Part shown: positions 8,040 to 16,684 of the stretch, one piece after another
Layout of the letters: each line of letters begins with the position of its first letter
How positions within the stretch are numbered: the first letter of the stretch is position 1
Position numbers and translations under genes: made by a program
The notes under the pieces: generated by a model
Told to the model about the DNA's origin: nothing
Database searches by the model: none
What the model saw: only the letters and a program-made list of their open reading frames with translations
DNA from: JARFQH01 sp041299015
GTDB taxonomy: Bacteria > Desulfobacterota > Desulfobacteria > Desulfobacterales > SG8-13
DNA: 64,000 bases
Assembly: GCA_041299015.1 (NCBI GenBank)
Contig: JBFYWB010000084.1
Coordinates: 22,290-86,289, forward strand
Direction of reading: 5' to 3'

Positions 8040-9704
8040 ATGGTCATGCCCGCAGACGATAATCCGACAAAAGAGGTCATGCTGGACAATCGCGACCCTG
8101 AAAAGGTTAAAGCCCAGTTGCTGGCCAAATACCCGCCCAAAGTGGCCCGAAAACGCACCAAGCAGATCGTGATCAACACGGTCGATCCTGACGGCAAGGT
8201 GCCGGTGATCAGCTCCAATGTCCGCACGGTGCCCGGCCTCATGGGGCAGCGCGGATGCTGCTATGCCGGCTGTAAAGGCGTTGTCCTGGGCCCCACGCGG
8301 GACATCATCAACATCACTCACGGTCCCATTGGCTGCGGCTTTTACAGCTGGCTGACCCGCCGCAATCAGACCGACCCGGACAGCAGCGCCGACGGTCATA
8401 ACTTCATGCCCTATTGCTTCTCCACGGACATGCAGGATGAAGAGATTATCTTCGGCGGCGAGAAGAAGCTCAAGCAGGCCATCCAGGAAGCCTACGACAA
8501 TTTCAAACCCAAGGCCATCGCCGTATTTTCCACCTGTCCGGTGGGTCTCATCGGTGATGACGTCCACGCGGTCTGCCGTGAGATGAAGGCCAAACTGGGC
8601 ATCAACATTTTCGGTTTCTCCTGCGAAGGGTACAAGGGCGTCAGCCAGAGCGCGGGTCACCACATCGCCAATAACGGCATCTTCAAACACGTGGTGGGCC
8701 TAGACGACACCATCAAGGAGGGCAAGTACCGCATCAATCTGCTGGGCGAGTACAACATCGGTGGCGACGCTTTTGAAATAGAGCGGCTGTTCGAGCTTTG
8801 CGGCGTCACCCTCGTTGCTTCATACAGCGGTAACTCCAGCATCGATGCCTTCGCCAACTCCCACACCGCCGACCTGAATCTGATCATGTGCCACCGCTCC
8901 ATCAACTACGTGGCCGAGATGATGCAGACCAAATTCGGCGTGCCCTGGATAAAGGTCAATTTCATCGGTGCGGCGGCCACGGCCAAATCCCTGCGTAAGA
9001 TTGCCCAATACTTCGACGAGAAAGAGCTTACGGACAGAGTGGAAGCGGTCATCGCCGAAGAGATGCCGGCCATCGAGGCCTCATGCGCTGCGGTGCGCCC
9101 CCGCACCGAAGGCAAGCGCGCCATGCTGTTCGTGGGCGGCTCCCGCGCCCATCACTACCAGGAGCTGTTTGTCGAATTGGGAATGAAGACGCTTTCCGCC
9201 GGCTATGAGTTCGGTCACCGCGACGATTATGAAGGCCGCAAGGTGCTGCAGGACGTCAAGGTGGATGCGGACAGCCGCAACATCGAAGAACTTGAAATCA
9301 CTCCGGACCCGGAACGCTTCAATCCTCGGCTGAGCGACGCCAAAAAGAAGTCACTGGAGGCGAAGGGTCTGCGGTTCGGCGAATACGACGGCATGATGCC
9401 CGAAATGTCCGAAGGCTCCATGGTGATCGACGATCTGAGTCAGTATGAAACCGATCAGCTTATCAAAATATTTAAACCCGACATTTTCTGCGCCGGCATC
9501 AAGGAAAAATATACCGTGCAAAAACACGGCATCCCCTTGAAGCAGTTGCACAACTACGACTACGGGGGACCCTATGCCGGTTTCAAGGGGGCCATCAATT
9601 TTTACAATGAGATTGACCGCATGGTCAGCAGCCGGGTGTGGCGGTACATGCGTGCGCCCTGGCAGGAGCACCCCGAGCTGTCCGCCACCTATGCCTGGGA
9701 GTAG
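8040..9704 (+). CDS. nifD: Nitrogenase MoFe protein alpha chain NifD
   Basis: A 554-residue alpha subunit. P-cluster ligands are visible as Cys73 (QRGCCYAG), Cys99 (HGPIGCG) and Cys166 (STCPVGLIGDD). The FeMo-cofactor ligands are Cys284 (LIMCHRSINY) and the His in KQLHNYDYGGPY. GVSQSAGHH near 200-208 keeps the Gln and His that surround the cofactor. An extra block of roughly 50 residues around 390-450, with many charged residues, marks the anaerobe type of NifD and explains the length above the usual 480-490. An AGGAG site lies 7 bases before the start. The absence of an anfG/vnfG-like gene supports a molybdenum enzyme. Confidence 0.97.
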   Translation: MVMPADDNPTKEVMLDNRDPEKVKAQLLAKYPPKVARKRTKQIVINTVDPDGKVPVISSNVRTVPGLMGQRGCCYAGCKGVVLGPTRDIINITHGPIGCGFYSWLTRRNQTDPDSSADGHNFMPYCFSTDMQDEEIIFGGEKKLKQAIQEAYDNFKPKAIAVFSTCPVGLIGDDVHAVCREMKAKLGINIFGFSCEGYKGVSQSAGHHIANNGIFKHVVGLDDTIKEGKYRINLLGEYNIGGDAFEIERLFELCGVTLVASYSGNSSIDAFANSHTADLNLIMCHRSINYVAEMMQTKFGVPWIKVNFIGAAATAKSLRKIAQYFDEKELTDRVEAVIAEEMPAIEASCAAVRPRTEGKRAMLFVGGSRAHHYQELFVELGMKTLSAGYEFGHRDDYEGRKVLQDVKVDADSRNIEELEITPDPERFNPRLSDAKKKSLEAKGLRFGEYDGMMPEMSEGSMVIDDLSQYETDQLIKIFKPDIFCAGIKEKYTVQKHGIPLKQLHNYDYGGPYAGFKGAINFYNEIDRMVSSRVWRYMRAPWQEHPELSATYAWE

Positions 9705-9777
9705 TGGATGGAACCATCCAGCGTTGCCCGTCGTCGATAATCTCTACACCGAACGAATGCAGGAGACAAAAAAACAA

Positions 9778-11157
9778 ATGTTACTAAGACATACCCCCAC
9801 CGAAATCAAGGAACGCAGCGCCCTGACCGTCAATCCGGCCAAAACCTGCCAGCCCATCGGGGCCATGTACGCAGCCCTGGGTGTCCACGGTTGCCTGCCC
9901 CACAGCCATGGCTCCCAGGGCTGCTACGCCTACCATCGCAGCGCCCTGACCCGCCATTTCAAGGAGCCGGTGGTAGCTGCCACCAGCGCCTTCACAGAAG
10001 GGGCTTCGGTGTTCGGCGGCCAGGCCAACCTGGTGCAAGCGATCGACAACATCTTCGCAGTGTACAACCCCCAGGTGATTGCCGTGCACACCACTTGCCT
10101 GTCGGAAACCATTGGTGACGACGTTCCGCAGATCGTCGCCAAGGCCAAGGCGGACGGCAAGGTGCCCGAGGGAAAATTCGTCTTTCATGCCAACACGCCC
10201 AGCTACGTGGGGTCCCACGTCACCGGGTTCGCCAGCATGACCAAGGCCATGGTGGATTACTTTGCCGAATCCAACGGTCACAAAGAAAAAACGATCAACC
10301 TGATCCCCGGCTACGTGGAACCGTCGGACATGACTGAAATCAGGCGCATCGCCGACCTCATGGGTATTGCGACCATTATGTTCCCGGACACCTCCAGGGT
10401 GCTCAACGGACCACTGACCGGCAAATACAAGATGTTTCCCGAGGGCGGTGTCACCATCGATGAGCTGAAGAAAAGCGGCAGCAGTGCAGGCACCATCGCT
10501 CTCGGCCGGATCGCCTCCATGCCGGCGGCCCGTGCGCTAGACGCCAAGTGCAAGGTGCCCTGTGAAATCCTGGGCCTGCCGTTGGGGCTGCACGGCACCG
10601 ACACCTACGTGGACACCCTGCGCCGCATGGCCGGCGTGAGCGTTCCCGATGCGCTGAACCTGGAGCGCGGCCAGCTGGTGGACGCGATATCCGACTGGCA
10701 CCAGTACCTGTACGGCAAGCGTATGGCCATTGTCGGCGACCCGGACCAGGTCCTGGCCCTGACCCGCTTTCTGGTTTCGCTGGACATGCGGCCGGTGCAC
10801 ATCGTCACCGGCAGCAAGGCCGGCAAGAAGTATGAGAAATCCCTGCGGGAAGCCGTGTCCGAAATCCCCGAAGCGGTGAATATCAAAGTGCCCGGCGACA
10901 TGCTGCTCTTCCACCAGTGGGTAAAGAACGACCCGGTGGACCTGATCATCGGCAACACTTACGCCAAATATATCGCCAAGGATGAAGACCTACCGCTGGT
11001 TCGCCACGGTTTTCCCATCTACGACCGCTTGGGTCACAGCTACTTCTCCACCATGGGTTACCGCGGCGCACTGCGCCTGCTGGAAAAACTGCTGGATGCC
11101 ATTTTAGACCGCAAGGACCGCGATGCCGACGATATCACCATGGAACTGGTGATGTAA
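9778..11157 (+). CDS. nifK: Nitrogenase MoFe protein beta chain NifK
   Basis: A 459-residue beta subunit that completes the P-cluster: Cys24 (AKTCQPIG), Cys49 (GSQGCYAYHR) and Cys107 (TTCLSETIGDD). It lacks the roughly 50-residue N-terminal extension of proteobacterial NifK, so it is the short, anaerobe type. The start at 9778 (MLLRHTP) was chosen for the AGGAG at 9761-9765, although the 12-base spacing is long; an ATG at 9757 lacks such a site. Frames upstream of that overlap nifD and do not resemble NifK. It follows nifD by 73 bases. Confidence 0.95.
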   Translation: MLLRHTPTEIKERSALTVNPAKTCQPIGAMYAALGVHGCLPHSHGSQGCYAYHRSALTRHFKEPVVAATSAFTEGASVFGGQANLVQAIDNIFAVYNPQVIAVHTTCLSETIGDDVPQIVAKAKADGKVPEGKFVFHANTPSYVGSHVTGFASMTKAMVDYFAESNGHKEKTINLIPGYVEPSDMTEIRRIADLMGIATIMFPDTSRVLNGPLTGKYKMFPEGGVTIDELKKSGSSAGTIALGRIASMPAARALDAKCKVPCEILGLPLGLHGTDTYVDTLRRMAGVSVPDALNLERGQLVDAISDWHQYLYGKRMAIVGDPDQVLALTRFLVSLDMRPVHIVTGSKAGKKYEKSLREAVSEIPEAVNIKVPGDMLLFHQWVKNDPVDLIIGNTYAKYIAKDEDLPLVRHGFPIYDRLGHSYFSTMGYRGALRLLEKLLDAILDRKDRDADDITMELVM

Positions 11158-11249
11158 GCCTCAGAGCGGACGACAGAGGACAGAAGACAGATTTCGGACC
11201 CCGGACGTTTACACCCTGACCGCAGTAAACGAAACACAGGAGAAAAACC

Positions 11250-12635
11250 ATGCCCTCGATCCCCATCCTGAAAGAACGCCGGTCCCAGATCCACCGCAAG
11301 GGCAGCGAGCCTTTCGAAATGACCTGCGGCAAGCACAGCCTGGCCGGTTCGGTAAGCCAGCGGGCCTGCGTGTTCTGCGGTTCACGCGTGGTGCTGTATC
11401 CCATCGCCGATGCCCTGCACCTGATCCATGGACCTATCGGCTGCGCGGCATACACCTGGGATATTCGCGGGGCCCTTTCTTCCGGGCCTGAACTGCACCG
11501 GATGAGTTTCTCCACCGACCTGCGTGAAAGGGATGTCATTTTCGGCGGAGAGAAAAAACTGGCCGCCGCCTTGGGCGAACTGATTGACACCTACCAGCCC
11601 AAGGCCGCCTTCGTTTACTCTACCTGCATCGTCGGCATCATCGGCGACGATGTGGCCGCCGTCTGCCGGAAAGTGGAAGAAGAGAAGGGAATTCCGGTGC
11701 TGCCGGTTCATTCGGAAGGGTTCAAGGGAACCAAGAAAGACGGCTACAAAGCCGCCTGCGACGCCCTGTTCAAACTGGTGGGCACCGGCAGCACGGCCGA
11801 TGTCTCACCGATCAGCATCAACATCCTGGGCGAGTTCAACATCGGCGGGGAAGCCTGGTTGATCAAGAAATACTACGAGCAGATGGGTGTCCGGGTGGTC
11901 TCCGTTATGACCGGGGACGGCCGTGTGGACCAGGTGCGCCGCAGCCACGCCGCCGCCCTCAACGTGGTGCAGTGCTCCGGAGCCCTGACCTATCTGGCCG
12001 ACATGATGAAGGAGGCCTACGGCATTCCTTACATCCGTGCCTCCTATTTCGGCATCGACGACGTGGCCAAGGCATTATACGACGTGGCCGATCATTTCAG
12101 CGCCTATCCGGAGATTAAGGACCGCACCCGCGACATCGTTCGCAACGAGGTGGAAGCGATCATGCCCGAGCTCAACCTTATCAAGGCCGATCTCTCCGGC
12201 AAGCGGGCGGCCATCTATGTGGGCGGGGCCTTCAAGGCGTTCTCCCTGATCAGGGCCCTGCGCTACCTGGGGATGAAGGTGGTGCTGGTAGGCTCCCAGA
12301 CCGGCAACCAAGGCGATTATGCCACCTTGCGGGAGATGTGCGATGACGGCACGATCATTTTAGATGATGCCAACCCACTGGAATTGTCCAAATATATCAT
12401 CGAAAAGCAGGCCGACCTGTTCATCGGCGGCGTCAAAGAGCGTCCCATCGCCTTCAAAATGGGTATCGGCTTTTGTGACCATAACCACGAACGCAAGATA
12501 CCTCTGGCCGGTTTCGCCGGCATGCTGCAGTTCGCCCGCGAGGTGCACACCTCGGTCACCAGTCCGGTGTGGCAGTTTGTGCCTGCCCGCACGGCGGCAT
12601 GCCATAAGCTGTCTCAAAAAGAGGAGACCCCATGA
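11250..12635 (+). CDS. nifE: FeMo-cofactor assembly scaffold NifE
   Basis: A 461-residue paralogue of NifD that with NifN receives the NifB cluster and matures it to FeMo-cofactor. Conserved cysteines appear in RACVFCGSR, IHGPIGCAAYTW and YSTCIVGIIGDDV. It keeps the NifD-like fold segments (STDLRERDVIFGGEKKL). An AGGAG site precedes the ATG. It lies 92 bases after nifK, and its stop overlaps the nifN start (ATGA), as expected for subunits of one complex. The nifK-nifE gap holds short purine-rich repeats such as GAGGACAGAAGACAGA. Confidence 0.95.
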   Translation: MPSIPILKERRSQIHRKGSEPFEMTCGKHSLAGSVSQRACVFCGSRVVLYPIADALHLIHGPIGCAAYTWDIRGALSSGPELHRMSFSTDLRERDVIFGGEKKLAAALGELIDTYQPKAAFVYSTCIVGIIGDDVAAVCRKVEEEKGIPVLPVHSEGFKGTKKDGYKAACDALFKLVGTGSTADVSPISINILGEFNIGGEAWLIKKYYEQMGVRVVSVMTGDGRVDQVRRSHAAALNVVQCSGALTYLADMMKEAYGIPYIRASYFGIDDVAKALYDVADHFSAYPEIKDRTRDIVRNEVEAIMPELNLIKADLSGKRAAIYVGGAFKAFSLIRALRYLGMKVVLVGSQTGNQGDYATLREMCDDGTIILDDANPLELSKYIIEKQADLFIGGVKERPIAFKMGIGFCDHNHERKIPLAGFAGMLQFAREVHTSVTSPVWQFVPARTAACHKLSQKEETP

Positions 12636-14005
12636 AAACCGCCGTTCGAAAAGATAATTTCAGCGCCACCCAGAATGCCTGCAACCTGTGTGCGCCGCTA
12701 GGTGCGGCCCTCGTTTTCAAGGGGATTGCCAGTGCCGTGCCCCTGTTGCATGGTTCCCAAGGCTGCTCCACCTATATCCGCAGATATATGATCAGCCATT
12801 TCAAGGAACCGCTGGACATCGCCTGTTCGAATTTTGCCGAAGATACGGCCATCTTCGGTGGCGGGGCCAACCTGAAACTGGCCATCGACAACATCCGCCG
12901 CCAGTATAGTCCCGATCTGATCGGGGTGGCCACTACCTGCCTGTCGGAAACCATCGGCGACGACGTGTCCATGTTCATCAAAGCCTATCAAAATGGCTGC
13001 CGGGACGAAGCATTGCCGGCGCTGGTGCACGTCTCAACACCCAGCTACCAGGGGACCCACATGCAGGGGTTTCACGGTGCCGTACGCGCTCTGGTTGTCG
13101 CCCTGGCTGAATCCATGGCACCCGGCGAACGACCGTCGGTAAACCTGTTCCCCGGCATGGTGTCGCCGGCGGACCTGCGCCACCTGAAAGCGATCCTGGA
13201 TGCCTTTCAACTGGACGGCGTCCTGGTGCCCGATTACAGCGATACCCTCAATGGTCCCTTGTGGACCGAATACCAGAGCATTCCGGAAGGCGGTACCAGC
13301 GTGGAGGGGCTGCGCCGCACAGGGGGTGCCGTCGCCAGCATCGAGTGCGGTCTGGTGCTGGCCGTAGAAAAAGAGACCGCTGGCACCTGGCTGCAGACGC
13401 ATTTCGGCGTGCCGCTGCATCGCTTGGGTCTTCCCATCGGCATCCGGCAATCCGACCAATTCTTCGAATCGCTTTCCGTGATCAGCGGCCGTCAGATTCC
13501 GGAAAAATATGCCGCCCAGCGCGGCCGCCTGCTGGATGCCATGGTCGACGGTCACAAACACCTCAACGGGGTGCACGCCGCCCTGTTCGGCGAAGAAGAC
13601 CTGGTGGCCGGGCTGGCCGCTTTCTGCGGGGAACTGGGCATCATCCCCGTCCTGTGCGCCACCGGCGGGGGCAACGGGCGCTTTGCGCAAACCGTTCAGC
13701 GCGTGGTGCCGGAACGCTACCATTCCCGGATGCAGATCCTGGAAGACGCGGATTTCGTCACTATCGAAAAGGCCCTCGAGAATATCGGTGTGGATCTGCT
13801 TATCGGTCACAGCAAGGGCTACACCATGTCTCGACGGCTGAAACGGCCCTTGATCCGGGTAGGGTTCCCCGTGCACGACCGCGTCGATGGCAGCCGTCTG
13901 CTGCACCTGGGTTATCGCGGCGCCCAGCAACTGTTCGATAGGATTGCCAACACATTGATTGAAGTGAAACAGAATCGGTCCGATGTCGGCTACACTTACA
14001 TGTAA
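12632..14005 (+). CDS. nifN: FeMo-cofactor assembly scaffold NifN
   Basis: A 457-residue NifK paralogue, translationally coupled to nifE. It has the N-terminal cysteines of the family (NACNLCAPLGAA), LLHGSQGCSTYIRR and TTCLSETIGDDV. The length is that of a plain NifN, so there is no NifB fusion of the kind seen in some clostridia. With NifE it forms the heterotetramer on which molybdenum and homocitrate are added. About 95 bases with short CCAAGAACC-type repeats separate it from nifB. Confidence 0.95.
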   Translation: MKTAVRKDNFSATQNACNLCAPLGAALVFKGIASAVPLLHGSQGCSTYIRRYMISHFKEPLDIACSNFAEDTAIFGGGANLKLAIDNIRRQYSPDLIGVATTCLSETIGDDVSMFIKAYQNGCRDEALPALVHVSTPSYQGTHMQGFHGAVRALVVALAESMAPGERPSVNLFPGMVSPADLRHLKAILDAFQLDGVLVPDYSDTLNGPLWTEYQSIPEGGTSVEGLRRTGGAVASIECGLVLAVEKETAGTWLQTHFGVPLHRLGLPIGIRQSDQFFESLSVISGRQIPEKYAAQRGRLLDAMVDGHKHLNGVHAALFGEEDLVAGLAAFCGELGIIPVLCATGGGNGRFAQTVQRVVPERYHSRMQILEDADFVTIEKALENIGVDLLIGHSKGYTMSRRLKRPLIRVGFPVHDRVDGSRLLHLGYRGAQQLFDRIANTLIEVKQNRSDVGYTYM

Positions 14006-14100
14006 TGCCGCTCATGAAGCGATATGCAGAAAACTGAATAGCCACCGAGAAACCGGAAGCCAAGAACCAAGAACGTGAAACGGAAAACCAGGAACCAACC

Positions 14101-15375
14101 ATGAATTTAGACAACCATCCCTGCTTCAATCCCAGCGCCTGCACTTCCTTCGGAAGAGTCCACCTGCCGGTGGCCCCCCGATGCAACATCCAGTGCAAAT
14201 TCTGCAACCGCAAATTCGACTGCGTCAACGAAACGCGCCCCGGGGTTACCAGCGCCGTGCTCTCTCCGGGCCAGGCCATGGTCTATTTAGAAGAGGTGTT
14301 TGCCCAAAAGGGAAATATCTCCGTGGTGGGCATCGCCGGCCCGGGAGATCCGTTTGCCAATCCCGAAGAAACCCTGGAAACCCTTTCCCGCGTGCGATCC
14401 CGGTATCCGGAGGTCATGCTGTGCGTGGCCACCAATGGTCTCAACCTGGCCCTCTATCTCGATCAGCTCGAACGGCTGAAAGTGAGTCATATCACCGTGA
14501 CGGTCAATGCCATAGATCCGGTCATCGGGGCGCGGATTTACTCCTGGATGCGCGTGGGCAAACGGGTGGTGCGCGCTGAGGAAGGGGCGGCAGTTCTTTT
14601 GGAGCGGCAGTTGGAGGCGATCAAAGGTCTCAAGGAGCGAGGCATCGTGGTCAAGGTCAATAGCATCATCCTGCCCGGTATCAATGAGGGCCATATCGAG
14701 GCCGTGGCGCGCCGCGTGGCCGACCTGGGAGTGGACCTGTTCAACGCCATGCCCTACTACCCAAATTCCGGCTCCGAGTTCGAGCATCTGACCGAACCAA
14801 ACAAGACGTCCGTCGAAACGATCCGTCAACAAGCGGGCGTGCATGTCAAACAGATGCGTCATTGCACGCGCTGCCGTGCCGACGCGGTCGGTCTTCTGGG
14901 AGAAGCCCCTGATGAGGGGTTGATGAACACTCTCTCCGCCTGCAAGCGGCTGGAAGTGAACACACCCCGGCTCGGCCGGGTATCGCCGCGCCCCTGCGTG
15001 GCCGTGGCCAGCATGGAAGGGGTGCTGGTCAACCAACATCTGGGAGAAGCCGAAAAGCTCCTGGTGTATGGTGAGAAGGAAGGTCGGGTCCAACTGCTGG
15101 AGGCCCGTGCTATGCCGGCTCAAGGCGGCGGCAGGCAACGCTGGCAGGCGATGGCCAAAACGTTGTCGGACTGCAGCACGCTTCTGGTCAGCGGGGTGGG
15201 GGCCAACCCGCTGAAGGTGCTTTCGGCGGCCGGTATCGAAGTGTTGGAGATCGAAGGGCTCATCGAAGAAGCCGTGCGGGCTGTTTTTGCCGGTGAGACG
15301 CTGAATCACATGGTCAAACGTACCCTCACGGCCTGCAGGGCGTCGTGCGGGGGCACCGGCATGGGCTGTGGATAG
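14101..15375 (+). CDS. nifB: NifB radical SAM FeMo-cofactor synthase with C-terminal NifX-like domain
   Basis: A 424-residue fusion. Residues 1 to about 290 are a radical SAM domain with the cluster motif Cys28-x3-Cys32-x2-Cys35 (CNIQCKFC) and the early FNPSACTSFGRVHLPVAP segment typical of NifB, which makes the carbide-containing NifB-co cluster. Residues from about 300 to the end (PCVAVASMEGVLVNQHLGEA) form a NifX/NafY-type domain that carries the cofactor precursor. This domain may stand in for a separate nifX, which is missing here. The protein ends in a Cys/Gly-rich tail (CRASCGGTGMGCG). Confidence 0.96.
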   Translation: MNLDNHPCFNPSACTSFGRVHLPVAPRCNIQCKFCNRKFDCVNETRPGVTSAVLSPGQAMVYLEEVFAQKGNISVVGIAGPGDPFANPEETLETLSRVRSRYPEVMLCVATNGLNLALYLDQLERLKVSHITVTVNAIDPVIGARIYSWMRVGKRVVRAEEGAAVLLERQLEAIKGLKERGIVVKVNSIILPGINEGHIEAVARRVADLGVDLFNAMPYYPNSGSEFEHLTEPNKTSVETIRQQAGVHVKQMRHCTRCRADAVGLLGEAPDEGLMNTLSACKRLEVNTPRLGRVSPRPCVAVASMEGVLVNQHLGEAEKLLVYGEKEGRVQLLEARAMPAQGGGRQRWQAMAKTLSDCSTLLVSGVGANPLKVLSAAGIEVLEIEGLIEEAVRAVFAGETLNHMVKRTLTACRASCGGTGMGCG

Positions 15376-15494
15376 AACGGGGAATTAAGGGATTCGGGAA
15401 TTGAGGGATTGAAATTATAAAGAAGAGGTGCGGCAGGGTTTATCCTAATTCTGAATGGCGGCCTTGACACCAAAATCAAAGAGGAGTGCTACAA

Positions 15495-15800
15495 ATGGAA
15501 AAACCGGAACATCATATTTTCGTCTGTGCCAGTTTTCGTGCCGACGGCAACCCCAAGGGCGTCTGCCGTAAAAAAGGGTCGGTGGCGCTTTTGCCTTACA
15601 TTGAAAACGAGATTCTCGACCGTGGTCTGAACGCCCAGATCACCAGCACCGGCTGCATGAAGGCCTGCGACTTCGGCCCCGTGATGGTTATCCAGCCCAA
15701 GGGACTCTGGTACGGCAATGTGGATAGCGAAGATGCCGTGAATGCAATCCTGGACGCCCTGGAGGATGGGGAAGTTATCGAAAATCGCCTGATCACATAG
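15495..15800 (+). CDS. Thioredoxin-like [2Fe-2S] ferredoxin
   Basis: A 101-residue protein. Cys11-x12-Cys24 and Cys54-x3-Cys58 form the ligand pattern of thioredoxin-like 2Fe-2S ferredoxins (the FeSII/Shethna-related group). Such genes often end nif operons; the protein may carry electrons or, like Shethna protein II, protect nitrogenase during oxygen stress. The GAGGAG at 15481-15486 decides the ATG at 15495; a GTG nine bases earlier overlaps that site. It lies 119 bases after nifB on the same strand and probably belongs to the operon. Confidence 0.85.
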   Translation: MEKPEHHIFVCASFRADGNPKGVCRKKGSVALLPYIENEILDRGLNAQITSTGCMKACDFGPVMVIQPKGLWYGNVDSEDAVNAILDALEDGEVIENRLIT

Positions 15801-15853
15801 CGGACGTCTATCCCGCAGGACAGCGGAAAAAGAAAGATATAAGGAAGACCACC

Positions 15854-16016
15854 ATGCAGATTCAATTGGTGGCTCTGCTCAAAGAAAAAGGGAATCAGCC
15901 TGCCGTCTGCTGAAGCCGTGAAGCTGCGGGCTCGGATTCATGAAGTCGCCCGCCCCAAAAAAGCCGCCCTCACGAAAGCCGAAGTGCTCGATCTCTACAA
16001 TCGGAGGGCGAGATAA
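15854..16016 (+). pseudogene. Frameshifted small nif-linked ORF
   Basis: An ATG at 15854 with an AAGGA site opens a frame that stops after 19 codons at 15911. If one base of the run AAAAAGGG (15885-15892) is removed, the frame continues as LLKEKGISLPSAEAVKLRAR... to a stop at 16014-16016, giving a coherent basic helical protein of about 53 residues. It follows the ferredoxin by 53 bases. The family was not recognised. The frameshift could be a real mutation, slippage at the homopolymer, or a sequencing error. Confidence 0.55.
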
Positions 16017-16022
16017 CCGGTC

Positions 16023-16337
16023 TTATTTCTTGACGATCTGCGTTTCGATCTGGTCGGCCAAATTCAGGGCGGCATTCATGGCGTCGTTGACCTTGAACAG
16101 CATCACTTTCAGCGTTTTCAGCGATGCCGGCGTCGCCACGATCTTTTCCTTGCCGGCAAGCAAACTTTGGAGTCCCGCGGCGCGTTCGGCCAATCCGTTC
16201 AGGTTCGAGGCAAAGGCGCCGATTTCCTCAGCCCATTTTTTCCGTTCTTCTTCCGGGAAAACGACCCGATTGTTCCCCATGCCTTCTTCAAGAATATCGA
16301 TGCCATAATCCTCTGCGTCTGCAATGATTTCGTACAT
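16023..16337 (-). CDS. Conserved-looking small helical protein, function unknown
   Basis: A 104-residue acidic protein, predicted mainly helical (for example EEERKKWAEEIGAFASNLNGLAERAAGLQ in two long helices), without signal peptide, membrane segment or metal motif. A strong AGGAAGGA site precedes the ATG, so it is probably expressed. It faces the nif operon and ends only seven bases from the frameshifted ORF. It is divergent from the LOG-family gene. No function can be assigned. Confidence 0.6.
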   Translation of the reverse strand: MYEIIADAEDYGIDILEEGMGNNRVVFPEEERKKWAEEIGAFASNLNGLAERAAGLQSLLAGKEKIVATPASLKTLKVMLFKVNDAMNAALNLADQIETQIVKK

Positions 16338-16684
16338 GGTTAATTGTCCTTCCTCAAATTGATCTTTTTCATTTTTATCTGAATTTATCTGGTCCCATCT
16401 ATCCAGACAAGTGTTTTTTATCCTCAGAGGTCGGTATTATTCGAAATTCCGCATGTCCTTTCGTATTCAGGATGGGGCCGGTCGGGGTCATTTGACATTT
16501 ATGGGCAAATGCGGAGCGTTGCTAATTTAAACCTCACAATGGTATAATATTTATTTCGTTTTAATTGTCGACAATCGGTGGGTTTTTCGCGACCTCAAGC
16601 GGCTCAAGAATATCCATATTTTCACCCGGTAGTGATTTTGTTTGTGATAATACCATTGCACCTGTGAACACGAGAGGGAAAAAC
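16338..16684. other. Divergent intergenic region
   Basis: About 350 bases between two divergent genes, AT-rich from 16360 to 16680. It holds a strong extended -10 promoter for the rightward gene (16519-16548). On the left, the minus strand has a weaker TTGTCT-N17-TAAATT that could serve the small helical protein. No gene was recognised. Confidence 0.45.
16519..16548 (+). promoter_or_regulatory. Extended -10 sigma-70 promoter for the LOG gene
   Basis: TTGCTA, an 18-base spacer, then a perfect TATAAT preceded by TG one base away (TGGTATAAT). The start near 16555 would give a leader of about 130 bases. Confidence 0.6.

Noticed and set aside
7755..8690. Open frame of 311 codons on the minus strand over nifI2/nifD
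   Set aside because: Crosses two well-supported genes and has no domains.
11158..11249. Short purine-rich repeats (GAGGACAGAAGACAGA) between nifK and nifE, and CCAAGAACC repeats between nifN and nifB, as regulatory elements
   Set aside because: They are irregular and low in complexity, with no symmetry; simple-sequence drift is a sufficient explanation.
14287..15309. Open frame of 340 codons on the minus strand over nifB
   Set aside because: It is the antisense shadow of a strongly supported nifB, is His/Gln-rich in a way typical of shadow frames, and matches no family.
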